Shown here piece by piece: positions 1-6,946 of a DNA stretch of 34,925 nt (its first letter is position 1; each line of letters starts with the position of its first letter). Source of the stretch: Nocardia transvalensis NBRC 15921 (GTDB lineage Bacteria > Actinomycetota > Actinomycetes > Mycobacteriales > Mycobacteriaceae). The stretch spans positions 1 to 34,925 of the forward strand of contig NZ_BAGL01000079.1 of NCBI RefSeq assembly GCF_000308875.1, given 5' to 3'. The position numbers and the translations under genes are program-made. The notes under the pieces are model-generated. The model was given only the letters and a program-made list of their open reading frames with translations. It did no database searches and was not told the DNA's origin.

Positions 1-345
1 TGGAATTCGTTCACCATGCTGACGGGGGCGGGCGGCACGCTGTTCGGCGTCGAACCCAACGGCGACCTCCGTTGGTACACCTACACCGGCGACGGGCAGC
101 AGGATCCGTCCGGCGGCACCGGCTGGCATCCCAACTCGCGCAACATCATCGGGAACGGCTGGAACCGCTTCGTCCGCCTCGTCGGCACCGCGGACGATCG
201 GGGCGGCTTCGGCATCACCCTGTTCGCGGTCGAACCGAACGGAAACCTGTTCTGGTACAAGTACATCGGCTCGGGCGCGCACGACCCCTCCGGCGCCACG
301 GGATGGCATCCGAACTCCGGAGCGCAGATAGGCCGCGGCTGGTAG
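1..345 (+). CDS. Tachylectin-like beta-propeller repeat protein, C-terminal part
   Basis: The reading frame is open from base 1, so the 5' end lies outside the window; an internal ATG at 16 is not a convincing start. The visible 114 residues hold two copies of a repeat of about 50 residues. Each has a hydrophobic strand ending in VEPNG, then a D/N-L-x-W-Y core, a DPSG turn and the block TGWHPNS, and the chain ends with GRGW. This pattern is that of tachylectin-2-like propellers, which bind sugars such as N-acetylglucosamine in the families studied. The protein ends on the last repeat. What precedes the repeats (secretion signal, enzyme domain) cannot be seen, so the role is unknown; a carbohydrate-binding secreted protein is the reasonable inference. 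Confidence 0.75.
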   Translation, partial: WNSFTMLTGAGGTLFGVEPNGDLRWYTYTGDGQQDPSGGTGWHPNSRNIIGNGWNRFVRLVGTADDRGGFGITLFAVEPNGNLFWYKYIGSGAHDPSGATGWHPNSGAQIGRGW

Positions 346-354
346 AGGACGCCT

Positions 355-368
355 ACCGCCGGCGCGGT
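355..368. terminator. Short hairpin between convergent genes
   Basis: ACCGC and GCGGT form perfect 5-bp arms around the loop CGGC, between the lectin gene stop (345) and the TetR gene stop (368). The stem is short and has no T tract, so a terminator role is only suggested by its position. Confidence 0.25.
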
Positions 369-943
369 CACGATCCGCCGGGACGTCCGCTGATGCCGTA
401 CAGCAGGAGGTCTTCCAGGGAGCGGGCGAAACCGTCCAGGTCGTCGATGTCGCGAATGCACATGGCGAACAGGGCCGCGCCGGCGATGGTGTCCAGCAAC
501 GTATTCGGGTCCAGCCCGGGGGTGCGAGGGGACGAGAGGTAGGCGCCCAGCTCCTCGCGGGTGGGGGTGTTCAGCCGCGCCGACAGTTTCTCGTAGAGGC
601 TCGGATCCGCGCGCATATCCGCCATCAGGCCGGGCATGGCGGCGCGGGCGGCGGCGGAGCCGAAGAGCTGGATCGTCCCGCCGATCACCTTGCGCACCTC
701 GGCGGCCAGATCCGGGGCGGTCTCGTCCGTGCCGACATCGGGGAATACGGCCTGGGCGATCAGATGCGCCTTGGACGGCCAGCGCCGGTAGATCGCCGGG
801 CGGCTCACGCCCGCGCGGGTGGCGATCGCATCGATGGACGTCGCGGCGTACCCCCGCTCGACCAGCAGATCGCGGGCGGCCTCGAGCACCGCCCGGTCCA
901 CATTCGGGTCGCGGTGCGGGCCCAGACGATGGCGTGTGGTCAC
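368..943 (-). CDS. TetR/AcrR family transcriptional regulator
   Basis: A 191-residue one-domain repressor. The N-terminal helix-turn-helix lies at about residues 30-60, with the TetR landmark TSIDAIATRAGVSRPAIYRRW and the P-S-K that follows; the rest is a helical ligand-binding domain with no recognisable ligand signature. The start is GTG at 943, with AAGGA about eight bases upstream. It diverges from the SDR/reductase operon at 1036, and the 92-bp space between them carries two copies of one 15-bp inverted repeat (976-990, 1000-1014). The natural reading is an autoregulated repressor of the divergent operon that releases DNA when it binds a substrate or product of those enzymes. Family assignment is firm; target assignment is inferred from position. 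Confidence 0.9.
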   Translation of the reverse strand: MTTRHRLGPHRDPNVDRAVLEAARDLLVERGYAATSIDAIATRAGVSRPAIYRRWPSKAHLIAQAVFPDVGTDETAPDLAAEVRKVIGGTIQLFGSAAARAAMPGLMADMRADPSLYEKLSARLNTPTREELGAYLSSPRTPGLDPNTLLDTIAGAALFAMCIRDIDDLDGFARSLEDLLLYGISGRPGGS

Positions 944-975
944 GAAATCGGTCCTTGTCCACGGCAGCAGGAGTC

Positions 976-990
976 GTTACAGTCTGTCAC
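976..990. promoter_or_regulatory. TetR operator, copy 1 (imperfect)
   Basis: GTTACAGTCTGTCAC is an inverted repeat with 6-bp arms around a 3-nt centre and one mismatch. It is the same element as the perfect copy at 1000-1014. It lies 33 bases from the TetR start. Confidence 0.7.
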
Positions 991-999
991 AGCAAAGCC

Positions 1000-1014
1000 G
1001 TTACATTCTGTAAC
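1000..1014. promoter_or_regulatory. TetR operator, copy 2 (perfect)
   Basis: GTTACATTCTGTAAC is a perfect GTTACA/TGTAAC inverted repeat with a 3-nt centre, 21 bp before the SDR start. Its centre is 24 bp from that of copy 1. Two copies in a divergent TetR intergenic region argue for cooperative repression of both promoters. Confidence 0.75.
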
Positions 1015-1035
1015 CGCTGGGGATCCGAGGAGGAG

Positions 1036-1854
1036 ATGTGCCCGCTGACCCCGCCCGAGCCGGCCTATCGGCCCGTGCCGCTGCTGGAGGACAAGGTCGT
1101 CGTCGTGTCCGGCGTCGGTCCCGGGCTGGGCACCGCGCTCGCCACCGAGGCCGCCGCGATGGGCGCGACCCTCGTACTGGTCAGCCGCACGGAGCGCCGA
1201 ATCGAGAAGCTGGCCGACGAGATCCGGGGGCGGGGCCGCGCGGCGCTGGCCGTCCCGGCGGACATCACCGACGAGCAGCAGCGCGCCGGAGTGGTCGAGC
1301 GTGTGCTGGCCGAATTCGGGCGGGCCGACTGCCTGATCAACAACGCCTTCGCCATCCCGCCCATGGACCCCATCACGCAGATCGACGTCGCCGCGCTGCG
1401 CACCGCCAACGAGACCAACGTCTTCGCGCCGCTGCGACTCTCGGCGCTGTTCGCGGACGCGCTCGCGGCGTCGCGGGGGTCGATCATCATGGTGAACTCG
1501 TGCGTCTCCTACAGTTCGCAGCCCGAGTTCTCGGGGTACAAGCTGTCCAAAGGAGCTCTCGCACATCTGGCTTCATCGCTCGCGACCGAACTGGGCCCGC
1601 GCGGCATACGGGTCAACAGCGTCGCGCCGTCCTATGTGTACGAGGACATCAACAAGGCCTATTTCGACTGGCTGGCCTCGCAGGCCGGAGTCACCCACGC
1701 CGACATCTACCAGGAGAAGGCCGGGCCCACCGATCTGCAACGGCTCGCCGGGCCCGAGGAGGTCGCGCGCGCGACGCTGTTCCTGGCCAGCGATCTGGCC
1801 TCGGCGGTCACCGGGCAGATGCTGACCGTCGACTGCGGTGAGTTCCACCGCTGA
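1036..1854 (+). CDS. Short-chain dehydrogenase/reductase (SDR)
   Basis: A 272-residue classical SDR. The Rossmann cofactor loop is SGVGPGLG (about residues 25-32), and INNAF at 101-105 replaces the usual NNAG. The catalytic set is Ser155, Tyr168 and Lys172 (YKLSK), and the C-terminal end is the family's TGQMLTVDCGE. The presence of an SRTER segment after strand 2 suggests NADP(H) preference, but this is inference. The ATG at 1036 follows a purine-rich GAGGAGGAG and lies just after the TetR operators; the frame is open further upstream, but an earlier start would run through the operators. It is 17 bp upstream of a second oxidoreductase and surely co-transcribed with it. The substrate, an alcohol or ketone, cannot be read from the sequence. 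Confidence 0.88.
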   Translation: MCPLTPPEPAYRPVPLLEDKVVVVSGVGPGLGTALATEAAAMGATLVLVSRTERRIEKLADEIRGRGRAALAVPADITDEQQRAGVVERVLAEFGRADCLINNAFAIPPMDPITQIDVAALRTANETNVFAPLRLSALFADALAASRGSIIMVNSCVSYSSQPEFSGYKLSKGALAHLASSLATELGPRGIRVNSVAPSYVYEDINKAYFDWLASQAGVTHADIYQEKAGPTDLQRLAGPEEVARATLFLASDLASAVTGQMLTVDCGEFHR

Positions 1855-1871
1855 TCCGGCAAGGAGTATCC

Positions 1872-2951
1872 GTGGCATTCCAGAAGAAGCGAATCGTGGT
1901 GTGGGGCACGGGGACCGTCGGGTCGATGGTGCTGGCCGAGATCCTGCGCCATCCGCTGTTCGAGCTGGCCGGGGTCGGCGTCAGCGATCCGAAGAAGGTC
2001 GGGCGCGACGCCGGTGAGTTGTGCGGCGGCGCGGAAACCGGTGTGCGAGCGACGGATTCGATCGACGAGCTGATCGCGCTGCGGCCCGGCGCGGTGGTGC
2101 ACTACGGGCCGACGGCCCAGTTCGCCGATGAGAACATCCGGGTCATCGGGGCGTTCCTGCGCGCCGGGATCGACGTGTGCTCCACGGCCATGACGCCCTG
2201 GGTCTGGCCGGGCATGGACAAGATTCCCGACGTCTGGCGCGATCCGATCACCGAGGCGTGCGCGGCCGGGCAGGCGTCGTGCTTCACCACCGGCATCGAT
2301 CCCGGGTTCGCGAACGACCTGTTCCCGATGACGCTGATGGGCCTGTGCGGCGAGGTCCGGTCGGTGCGCGCGTCCGAACTGCTGGACTACACCGACTACG
2401 AGGGCGACTACGAATTCGAGATGGGCATCGGGCAGCCGCCGGAATACACCGCGCTGCTGGAACATCCCGATCTGCTGATCATGGCGTGGGGGCCGACCGT
2501 GCCCATGATCGCCGAGGCGGCGGGGATCACGCTGGACCGCATCACCACGACGTGGGACAAGTGGGTCACGCCGACCGACCGGCCCTCGGCGAAGGGTACG
2601 GTCCGCGCGGGCACCGTCGCGGCGATCCGCTTCACCGTCAACGGGATCTACCGCGACCGCGAGGTGATCTCGCTCGAACACGTCAACCGCATCGGGCTCG
2701 ACGCCGCCCCGGACTGGCCGTCCGGCACCCGCGACGACGTCTACCGCGTCGACATCCTCGGCACCCCGTCCATCTCGCAGGAGACGTCGTTCCGCTTCAC
2801 CGACGGATCCGGCCGCACCCCCGCCATCGCCGGCTGCCTCGCCACCGGCATGCGCGCCCTCAACGCCGTCCCGGCCGTCAACGACCTCCCACCCGGCTGG
2901 GTCACCGCACTCGACCTCCCCCTGATAGCAGGCATCGGCACGATCCGCTGA
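1872..2951 (+). CDS. NAD(P)-binding reductase of the DapB-N-like family
   Basis: A 359-residue protein starting at GTG 1872, with AAGGAG five bases upstream. The N terminus has the dinucleotide-binding fingerprint WGTGTVG (residues 11-17), followed by a segment resembling the N-terminal half of dihydrodipicolinate reductase (GVSDPKKVGRDAG). It is longer than true DapB (about 245-270 residues), and I do not see a DapB-type C-terminal substrate motif, so it is not a lysine biosynthesis enzyme. Mycobacterial and nocardial relatives are usually annotated as dihydrodipicolinate reductase-like or 2,4-diaminopentanoate dehydrogenase-like proteins. It follows the SDR by 17 bp in one operon under the upstream TetR operators, so the two probably act on successive steps of one small-molecule pathway. 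That pathway is unidentified. Confidence 0.75.
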   Translation: MAFQKKRIVVWGTGTVGSMVLAEILRHPLFELAGVGVSDPKKVGRDAGELCGGAETGVRATDSIDELIALRPGAVVHYGPTAQFADENIRVIGAFLRAGIDVCSTAMTPWVWPGMDKIPDVWRDPITEACAAGQASCFTTGIDPGFANDLFPMTLMGLCGEVRSVRASELLDYTDYEGDYEFEMGIGQPPEYTALLEHPDLLIMAWGPTVPMIAEAAGITLDRITTTWDKWVTPTDRPSAKGTVRAGTVAAIRFTVNGIYRDREVISLEHVNRIGLDAAPDWPSGTRDDVYRVDILGTPSISQETSFRFTDGSGRTPAIAGCLATGMRALNAVPAVNDLPPGWVTALDLPLIAGIGTIR

Positions 2952-2959
2952 GTCAGCGG
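2945..2959. terminator. Palindrome spanning two convergent stop codons
   Basis: CCGCTGAGTCAGCGG is symmetric around its central G. It contains the TGA of the reductase (2949-2951) and the complement of the TGA of the LysR gene (2953-2955). As RNA it can form a CCGCT/AGCGG stem with a 5-nt loop on either strand. The two genes end one base apart, so this is the only place a shared terminator could sit. There is no T tract. Confidence 0.4.
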
Positions 2960-3801
2960 TAGGTGGTCGCGGCCAGTTGGACAAAACTGCGGACCATCGG
3001 GGTGCGGCGGGCGTTCGGCCAGGCCACGACTATGTCGGTCGGCGGCCGGTCGGTCAGCGGGACGACGGTCAGCCCGGCCGGGAGCGGCTGGTCGACCGGG
3101 GCGAGCGCCGAGATCCCGTTCCACAGAACGGCTTGCAGGCATTCCTGAACGGTCCGCAGTGCGGGGGCGGAATCGTCGTGCGGGCCACCGGTCCAGTAGG
3201 CCGTCCATTCCGGATCGCCGTCCGGCAGCCGGACCCAGCGGCGGTCACCCAGGTCGGCCACGGACACCGAGCGACGGCCGGCCAGGGCATCGTCGTCGCG
3301 TACCACCACCCCGACCCGCACCGAGCGCAGCGACCGCATACCGAACCCGTTGGCGTCGAACGGGGTTCGGGTCAGCGCCACATCGACGAGCCCGGTGCGC
3401 AGGCCCGCGGTGGGATCGCCGAGATCGGTCTCGTGGAGGTGGACGTCGATGTGCGGGTGGCGGGCGCGGAACAGCGGGACCAGCCGCCCGCCCACGTGTT
3501 CGGCCGCGTCGGCGAGCGTCCCGATGACCAGGTGCGCTGCTCCCGCCGCGGCGGCGACACGACCGCGGATCCGGTCGGCCTGCCCCAGCAGCGCGACCGC
3601 CTCCTCGTACAGCGCCGTCCCGGCGGCGGTGGGCGCCACCCCCGCCGGGGTGCGGTCGAAGAGGGCGACGCCGAGTTCGTCCTCGAGTTGCCGGATGGCG
3701 CGGCTGAGCGGCGGCTGCGTCATGTGCAGGCGATGTGCCGCCCGGCCGACGTGACGTGCCTCGGCCACCGTCACGAAGTACCGGAGCGCGCGGAGGTCCA
3801 C
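2953..3801 (-). CDS. LysR-type transcriptional regulator
   Basis: A 282-residue LTTR. The N-terminal winged helix-turn-helix has the family pattern LRALRYFVTVAEARHVGRAA, then HMTQPPLSRAIRQLEDELG and LFDR; a periplasmic-binding-like effector domain follows from about residue 90. I place the start at GTG 3801 because the family begins a few residues before L-x-x-L-x-Y-F. The frame is open up to 3834, but that extension would put the LysR box inside the coding region. It diverges from the dihydroxyphthalate-decarboxylase-like gene at 3882. LTTRs typically activate the divergent gene and repress themselves from one shared site, and the T-N11-A element at 3810-3826 fits this. The co-inducer is presumably an aromatic acid, by context only. 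Confidence 0.9.
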   Translation of the reverse strand: MDLRALRYFVTVAEARHVGRAAHRLHMTQPPLSRAIRQLEDELGVALFDRTPAGVAPTAAGTALYEEAVALLGQADRIRGRVAAAAGAAHLVIGTLADAAEHVGGRLVPLFRARHPHIDVHLHETDLGDPTAGLRTGLVDVALTRTPFDANGFGMRSLRSVRVGVVVRDDDALAGRRSVSVADLGDRRWVRLPDGDPEWTAYWTGGPHDDSAPALRTVQECLQAVLWNGISALAPVDQPLPAGLTVVPLTDRPPTDIVVAWPNARRTPMVRSFVQLAATTYR

Positions 3802-3809
3802 AGCGGCAC

Positions 3810-3826
3810 GATACCGGTGGGGTATC
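3810..3826. promoter_or_regulatory. LysR box (T-N11-A), shared operator
   Basis: GATACCGGTGGGGTATC has perfect 6-bp arms (GATACC/GGTATC) and matches the LTTR consensus ATAC-N7-GTAT, hence T-N11-A. It starts 9 bp from the LysR GTG start and lies 56 bp before the divergent ATG at 3882. Confidence 0.75.
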
Positions 3827-3881
3827 GAGTCCACCGAAACGGTCTTGGACGCCGGAGTTCGCCCGGAGCAGCGTGGAACCC

Positions 3882-4880
3882 ATGACCACTACCGCGCTCA
3901 CCATCGGCTGCTACCGATACGACACCACCCGAGCCCTGTTCGACTCGGCCGGTACCGGCGAAAACCTCGACGGCACAATGAAAACCGCCGATACCCTGCC
4001 CGAGATCTTCGAACGCCTCCTCCGCGGCGGCGAATTCGACGTCGCGGAACTCGGCCTCACGTTCTACCTGCGACTGCTGGAGTCCGAGTCGCCGTTCGTG
4101 GCGTTGCCGATCTTCCCGAACCGGGTGTTCCGGCACTCCTGCGTCTTCGTCAACACCCGCTCGGGGATCACCGGGCCCGACGATCTCGTCGGCCGGACCA
4201 TCGGCGAATTCGGCACCTACGGCCAGGATTCGAATGTCTGGTCCAAGGGAATTCTCATGGACGAGTACGGGTTTCGACCCGAACGCAACCGCTGGGTGAT
4301 CGGCGGTCTCGAACGGCCCTCCGCGCCTTTCGATTTCACCACCCACCCGCACCCCGACACCGTCGAGGTGATCGAGGCGCCCGAGGGCGCGACGCTGAAC
4401 GGGATGCTCGAGAAGGGCGAGATCGACGCCCTGTTCTCCGCGAACGTCCCGCAGTGCGTGCTCGACGGATCACCGGATGTCGCACGGCTTTTCCCCGATT
4501 TCGAACCGCTGGAACGCGACTACCACCGGCGCACCGGGATCTTCCCGATCATGCACACGATCGTCGCGCGGCGCGACCTCCTGCGGCGGCATCCCGACCT
4601 CGCCCGCGAGATCTATCGCGTCTTCCACGCGGCCAAGGACGCCGCCGCCGACAGCTACCGCCGCGACCGCAGGCTCTACCAGGTGCGGACCATGATTCCG
4701 TGGGCGAATGCCCTGGTGGACCGCACTGTCGAACAGTTCCCGGAGGACTGGTGGCCCTACGGCATCGCGGCCAACCGGCACACGCTGGAGACCTACCTGC
4801 GCTACCACTACGAGCAGGGCCTGTCCTCGCGGCTGTGGACGGTCGAGGAGATCTTCACGCCGGACCTGCTCGACACCTGA
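3882..4880 (+). CDS. 4,5-dihydroxyphthalate decarboxylase-like protein
   Basis: A 332-residue protein with the fold of ABC-transporter substrate-binding proteins but no signal peptide or lipobox. The best match I recognise is the Pht5-like 4,5-dihydroxyphthalate decarboxylase family. Shared landmarks are FDVAELGL (about residues 52-59), ALPIFPNRVFRHS (74-86), the segment after GRTIGEF, TGIFPIMH in the middle, and WWPYGIAANRHTLE near the end. Members decarboxylate dihydroxyphthalate to protocatechuate, but many relatives are of unknown substrate and are often labelled as substrate-binding proteins. The start ATG 3882 follows the LysR box. A LysR regulator on one side and a dienelactone hydrolase on the other support a role in aromatic acid breakdown. 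The exact substrate is inference. Confidence 0.7.
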   Translation: MTTTALTIGCYRYDTTRALFDSAGTGENLDGTMKTADTLPEIFERLLRGGEFDVAELGLTFYLRLLESESPFVALPIFPNRVFRHSCVFVNTRSGITGPDDLVGRTIGEFGTYGQDSNVWSKGILMDEYGFRPERNRWVIGGLERPSAPFDFTTHPHPDTVEVIEAPEGATLNGMLEKGEIDALFSANVPQCVLDGSPDVARLFPDFEPLERDYHRRTGIFPIMHTIVARRDLLRRHPDLAREIYRVFHAAKDAAADSYRRDRRLYQVRTMIPWANALVDRTVEQFPEDWWPYGIAANRHTLETYLRYHYEQGLSSRLWTVEEIFTPDLLDT

Positions 4881-4898
4881 CCTCAGCCGGCGGTCAGG
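4876..4898. terminator. Bidirectional hairpin between convergent genes
   Basis: CCTGACC (4876-4882) and GGTCAGG (4892-4898) are perfect 7-bp arms around a 9-nt loop that itself contains GCCGGC. The hairpin covers the 2-bp space between the decarboxylase-like stop and the dienelactone hydrolase stop, so it can serve both directions. No T tract follows. Confidence 0.55.
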
Positions 4899-5632
4899 GC
4901 GCGACTCAGGAGCGGGAGCAGACGATCCCAATGACGTTGCAGCCCCTCGGGACTGAACGCGGCGGTGTCGGACATGGTGAACCCGTGCACGGTTCCGGGG
5001 TAGATCTCACAGGTGTGTTCGACACCGGCGGCGTCCAGGGCCCGTTCGAGTTCGCCGACGGCCTCGGGCGTCATATCGTTCTCCGCGATACCGAGGTGAA
5101 CCCGGGCGGCAAGGCCGGAGGCGAGCCGGTGCGGGCTGTCGGGCGCGTCCGTCACCAGAGCGCCGGGATGGAATCCGGCGACGGCCCCCACCTTGTCCGG
5201 ATGCGCCGCCGCGGTCCGCAGCGCGAGCACGGCCCCCATGCAATAGCCGATCGCGGCGACGGGTCCGTCACTGACTTCGGGCCGCCCGGCGAGGAATTCG
5301 AGGTAGGCGTCCGCGTCGCGGCGGGCCCGCTCCTCGGTGTGCGCCTGATACAGAGGCATCACCCGGCCCGCGACCTCCTGCCGGTTGTCCGCCCCGATGA
5401 ACTCGGGAATGTCGACCACCGGCGAGTTGCCGTGCCGATAGAAGACATTGGGCACGAGCACGTAGTACCCGTGCCCGGCCAACTCCCGCGCCCGCTCCTC
5501 CAGCACCCGCCGAACCCCGAAGATGTCCATGTACAGCAGCACTCCCGGATGCCGCTCACCCTCATCGGGAAAAGCCACGAACGCATCGGCCACCCCATCC
5601 GCCGTGGAAATACGCACAGTTTCGGAAATCAT
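4883..5632 (-). CDS. Dienelactone hydrolase family protein
   Basis: A 249-residue alpha/beta hydrolase. The nucleophile is a cysteine, as in true dienelactone hydrolases: AIGYCMGA places Cys131 at the elbow. The rest of the triad is Asp186 (IAENDMTPE) and His216 (YPGTVHGF). The family hydrolyses the lactone ring of dienelactones in chloroaromatic and aromatic degradation, but many actinobacterial members have unknown substrates. ATG 5632 is chosen because CAGGAGAA lies just upstream; the frame remains open to 5722 without a better ribosome binding site. It converges on the dihydroxyphthalate-decarboxylase-like gene and is preceded by a dyad at 5647-5672 that may be its operator. Confidence 0.88.
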   Translation of the reverse strand: MISETVRISTADGVADAFVAFPDEGERHPGVLLYMDIFGVRRVLEERARELAGHGYYVLVPNVFYRHGNSPVVDIPEFIGADNRQEVAGRVMPLYQAHTEERARRDADAYLEFLAGRPEVSDGPVAAIGYCMGAVLALRTAAAHPDKVGAVAGFHPGALVTDAPDSPHRLASGLAARVHLGIAENDMTPEAVGELERALDAAGVEHTCEIYPGTVHGFTMSDTAAFSPEGLQRHWDRLLPLLSRALTAG

Positions 5633-5646
5633 GAATTCTCCTGTCG

Positions 5647-5672
5647 TGATTGATGTTTCGAACACTCGATCA
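5647..5672. promoter_or_regulatory. Dyad upstream of dienelactone hydrolase
   Basis: Outer TGAT/ATCA arms enclose a core TGTT-TCG-AACA (5654-5664). The dyad is 15 bp upstream of the hydrolase start, where an operator would act. It does not match the other operators in this window. Confidence 0.35.
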
Positions 5673-5698
5673 ACACGACAAAGGAGGCGCACGAGCCA

Positions 5699-5715
5699 GC
5701 GGGCCCCCGGCCCGC
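5699..5715. terminator. GC-rich hairpin downstream of esterase gene
   Basis: GCGGGCC and GGCCCGC are perfect 7-bp arms around CCC. It lies about 110 nt beyond the esterase stop (5828) in the direction of that gene, before the dienelactone hydrolase. The remaining part of the 5633-5827 gap shows no gene. Confidence 0.4.
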
Positions 5716-5827
5716 ACGGCACTCAGAACAGCACCGGGTAACCGATCCGTGTGTGGCGCAAGGCCGTCCCGGTAGTCATCCCCGCAACCCTAACCCAACC
5801 CGCGTCCCCACAACTACCCGAGGCCCG

Positions 5828-6787
5828 TCAGGCGCATTTGGCCGGTGGGGTGGGGAGGACTCGGGTGGTGAAGGCGGCTATGTCGTCCAAGGCGGCTCGG
5901 CTTTCGGGGAGGAGGTCGGCCAGGACGGGGAAGGCGTGGACCTGGCCCTGCCAGATCTGGAGGGTGTTCTCGATGCCGGCGGCGCTGAGGCGGTCGGCCA
6001 TCAGTTCGGCGTCGCAGCGCAGGACCTCGTCCTCGGCGCATTGGATGAGGACCGGCGGGAGGACGCCGGGGTCGAGGTTGACCGGGGAGCGGAGGGGGTC
6101 GATGGCGGCGCTGTGCTCGCTGCCGGTGAGAAGTGCGGCGACCCGGTCCAGGCGCGTCGCGGGGATGAACACGTCGCGGCGGGCATTGTCGTGGGCGGAT
6201 TTCGCGGCGTTGTCGAAATCCAGCCACGGCGACATCGCCACCACGCCCGCGGGCCGGCCCGCTCCGGTGCGGGCGGCGTGGAAGGCCAGCGCGAATGCCA
6301 GGTGGCCGCCCGCGGAATCACCGATACACACGATCGACTCGGCGGGAACGCCCCGCGCGACCAGCCAGCCGAAGGCGTCGGTGGCGTCGGCGATCGAGAC
6401 GTCGAGGCGCTGTTTGGGCAGGTGGCGGTACGCGACCGACAGCACGGGCAGCCCGGTGCGCAGCGCCAGCCGTTCCACGATCCGCCGATGCGATGCCAGC
6501 CCGCAGAACAGGAACGCGCCGCCGTGCAGGTAGAGAATCGCGCCGCCGCCGGTCGCGGCATCGCACGGACGCACCAGCTCACCGCGCCAGCCCGCGCCGC
6601 GCACCGGCTCGTACTCCGTCCCGGCCAACCGCGGCACCGGCCGGAACACCACGTCCACCAGCGGCATCAGCCGCGCCAACGGCCCGCGAAGCGGCCACCA
6701 CCGCAACGTCGGCAGCACGAAGATCCGGCACAACCCCCGGATCACCGCCGCCCGCACACCCCGGCCACCCGGCCGATACTCGTACAT
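5828..6787 (-). CDS. Alpha/beta hydrolase, hormone-sensitive lipase (HSL) family esterase
   Basis: A 319-residue esterase of the HSL/Lip family. The oxyanion-hole motif LHGGAF is at about residues 87-92, the nucleophile elbow GDSAGG carries Ser158, the acid is Asp253 (CAEDEVL) and the base is His284 (QVHAFP). I choose ATG 6787 because GGGAG lies six bases upstream. The frame extends to an ATG at 6841, but that one has no ribosome binding site and the longer form would place a perfect operator-like palindrome (6820-6835) inside the gene. It follows a TetR gene on the same strand and is probably the gene that repressor controls. Relatives cleave short- to medium-chain acyl esters; the physiological substrate is unknown. 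Confidence 0.85.
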   Translation of the reverse strand: MYEYRPGGRGVRAAVIRGLCRIFVLPTLRWWPLRGPLARLMPLVDVVFRPVPRLAGTEYEPVRGAGWRGELVRPCDAATGGGAILYLHGGAFLFCGLASHRRIVERLALRTGLPVLSVAYRHLPKQRLDVSIADATDAFGWLVARGVPAESIVCIGDSAGGHLAFALAFHAARTGAGRPAGVVAMSPWLDFDNAAKSAHDNARRDVFIPATRLDRVAALLTGSEHSAAIDPLRSPVNLDPGVLPPVLIQCAEDEVLRCDAELMADRLSAAGIENTLQIWQGQVHAFPVLADLLPESRAALDDIAAFTTRVLPTPPAKCA

Positions 6788-6819
6788 ACCCGTCTCCCAC
6801 GACCGACCCCGGACCACCA

Positions 6820-6835
6820 GTGAACGCTTGTTCAC
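6820..6835. promoter_or_regulatory. Perfect palindromic operator upstream of esterase
   Basis: GTGAACGCTTGTTCAC is fully symmetric except for its 4-nt centre (GTGAAC/GTTCAC). It lies 33 bp upstream of the preferred esterase start and downstream of the TetR gene at 6947-7582. The AAC-N4-GTT core is of a type common among TetR operators of lipid genes. Confidence 0.6.
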
Positions 6836-6946
6836 CGACATGGACGGTATGAGGACCGCCCCGCACGGGTCAAGATCACGGATCGCCCGCTGTGAGCGCG
6901 CCCAACAATCGCACCCCGGATCCGAACGGCCGCACAGAGCGGGAGG

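Noticed and set aside
934..1035. Upstream start for the SDR gene
   Set aside because: It would translate through both TetR operators; the family's Rossmann start and a purine-rich site fit ATG 1036.
1872..2951. True DapB (lysine biosynthesis)
   Set aside because: The protein is about 90 residues too long and only its nucleotide-binding half resembles DapB; context is a TetR-controlled oxidoreductase operon.
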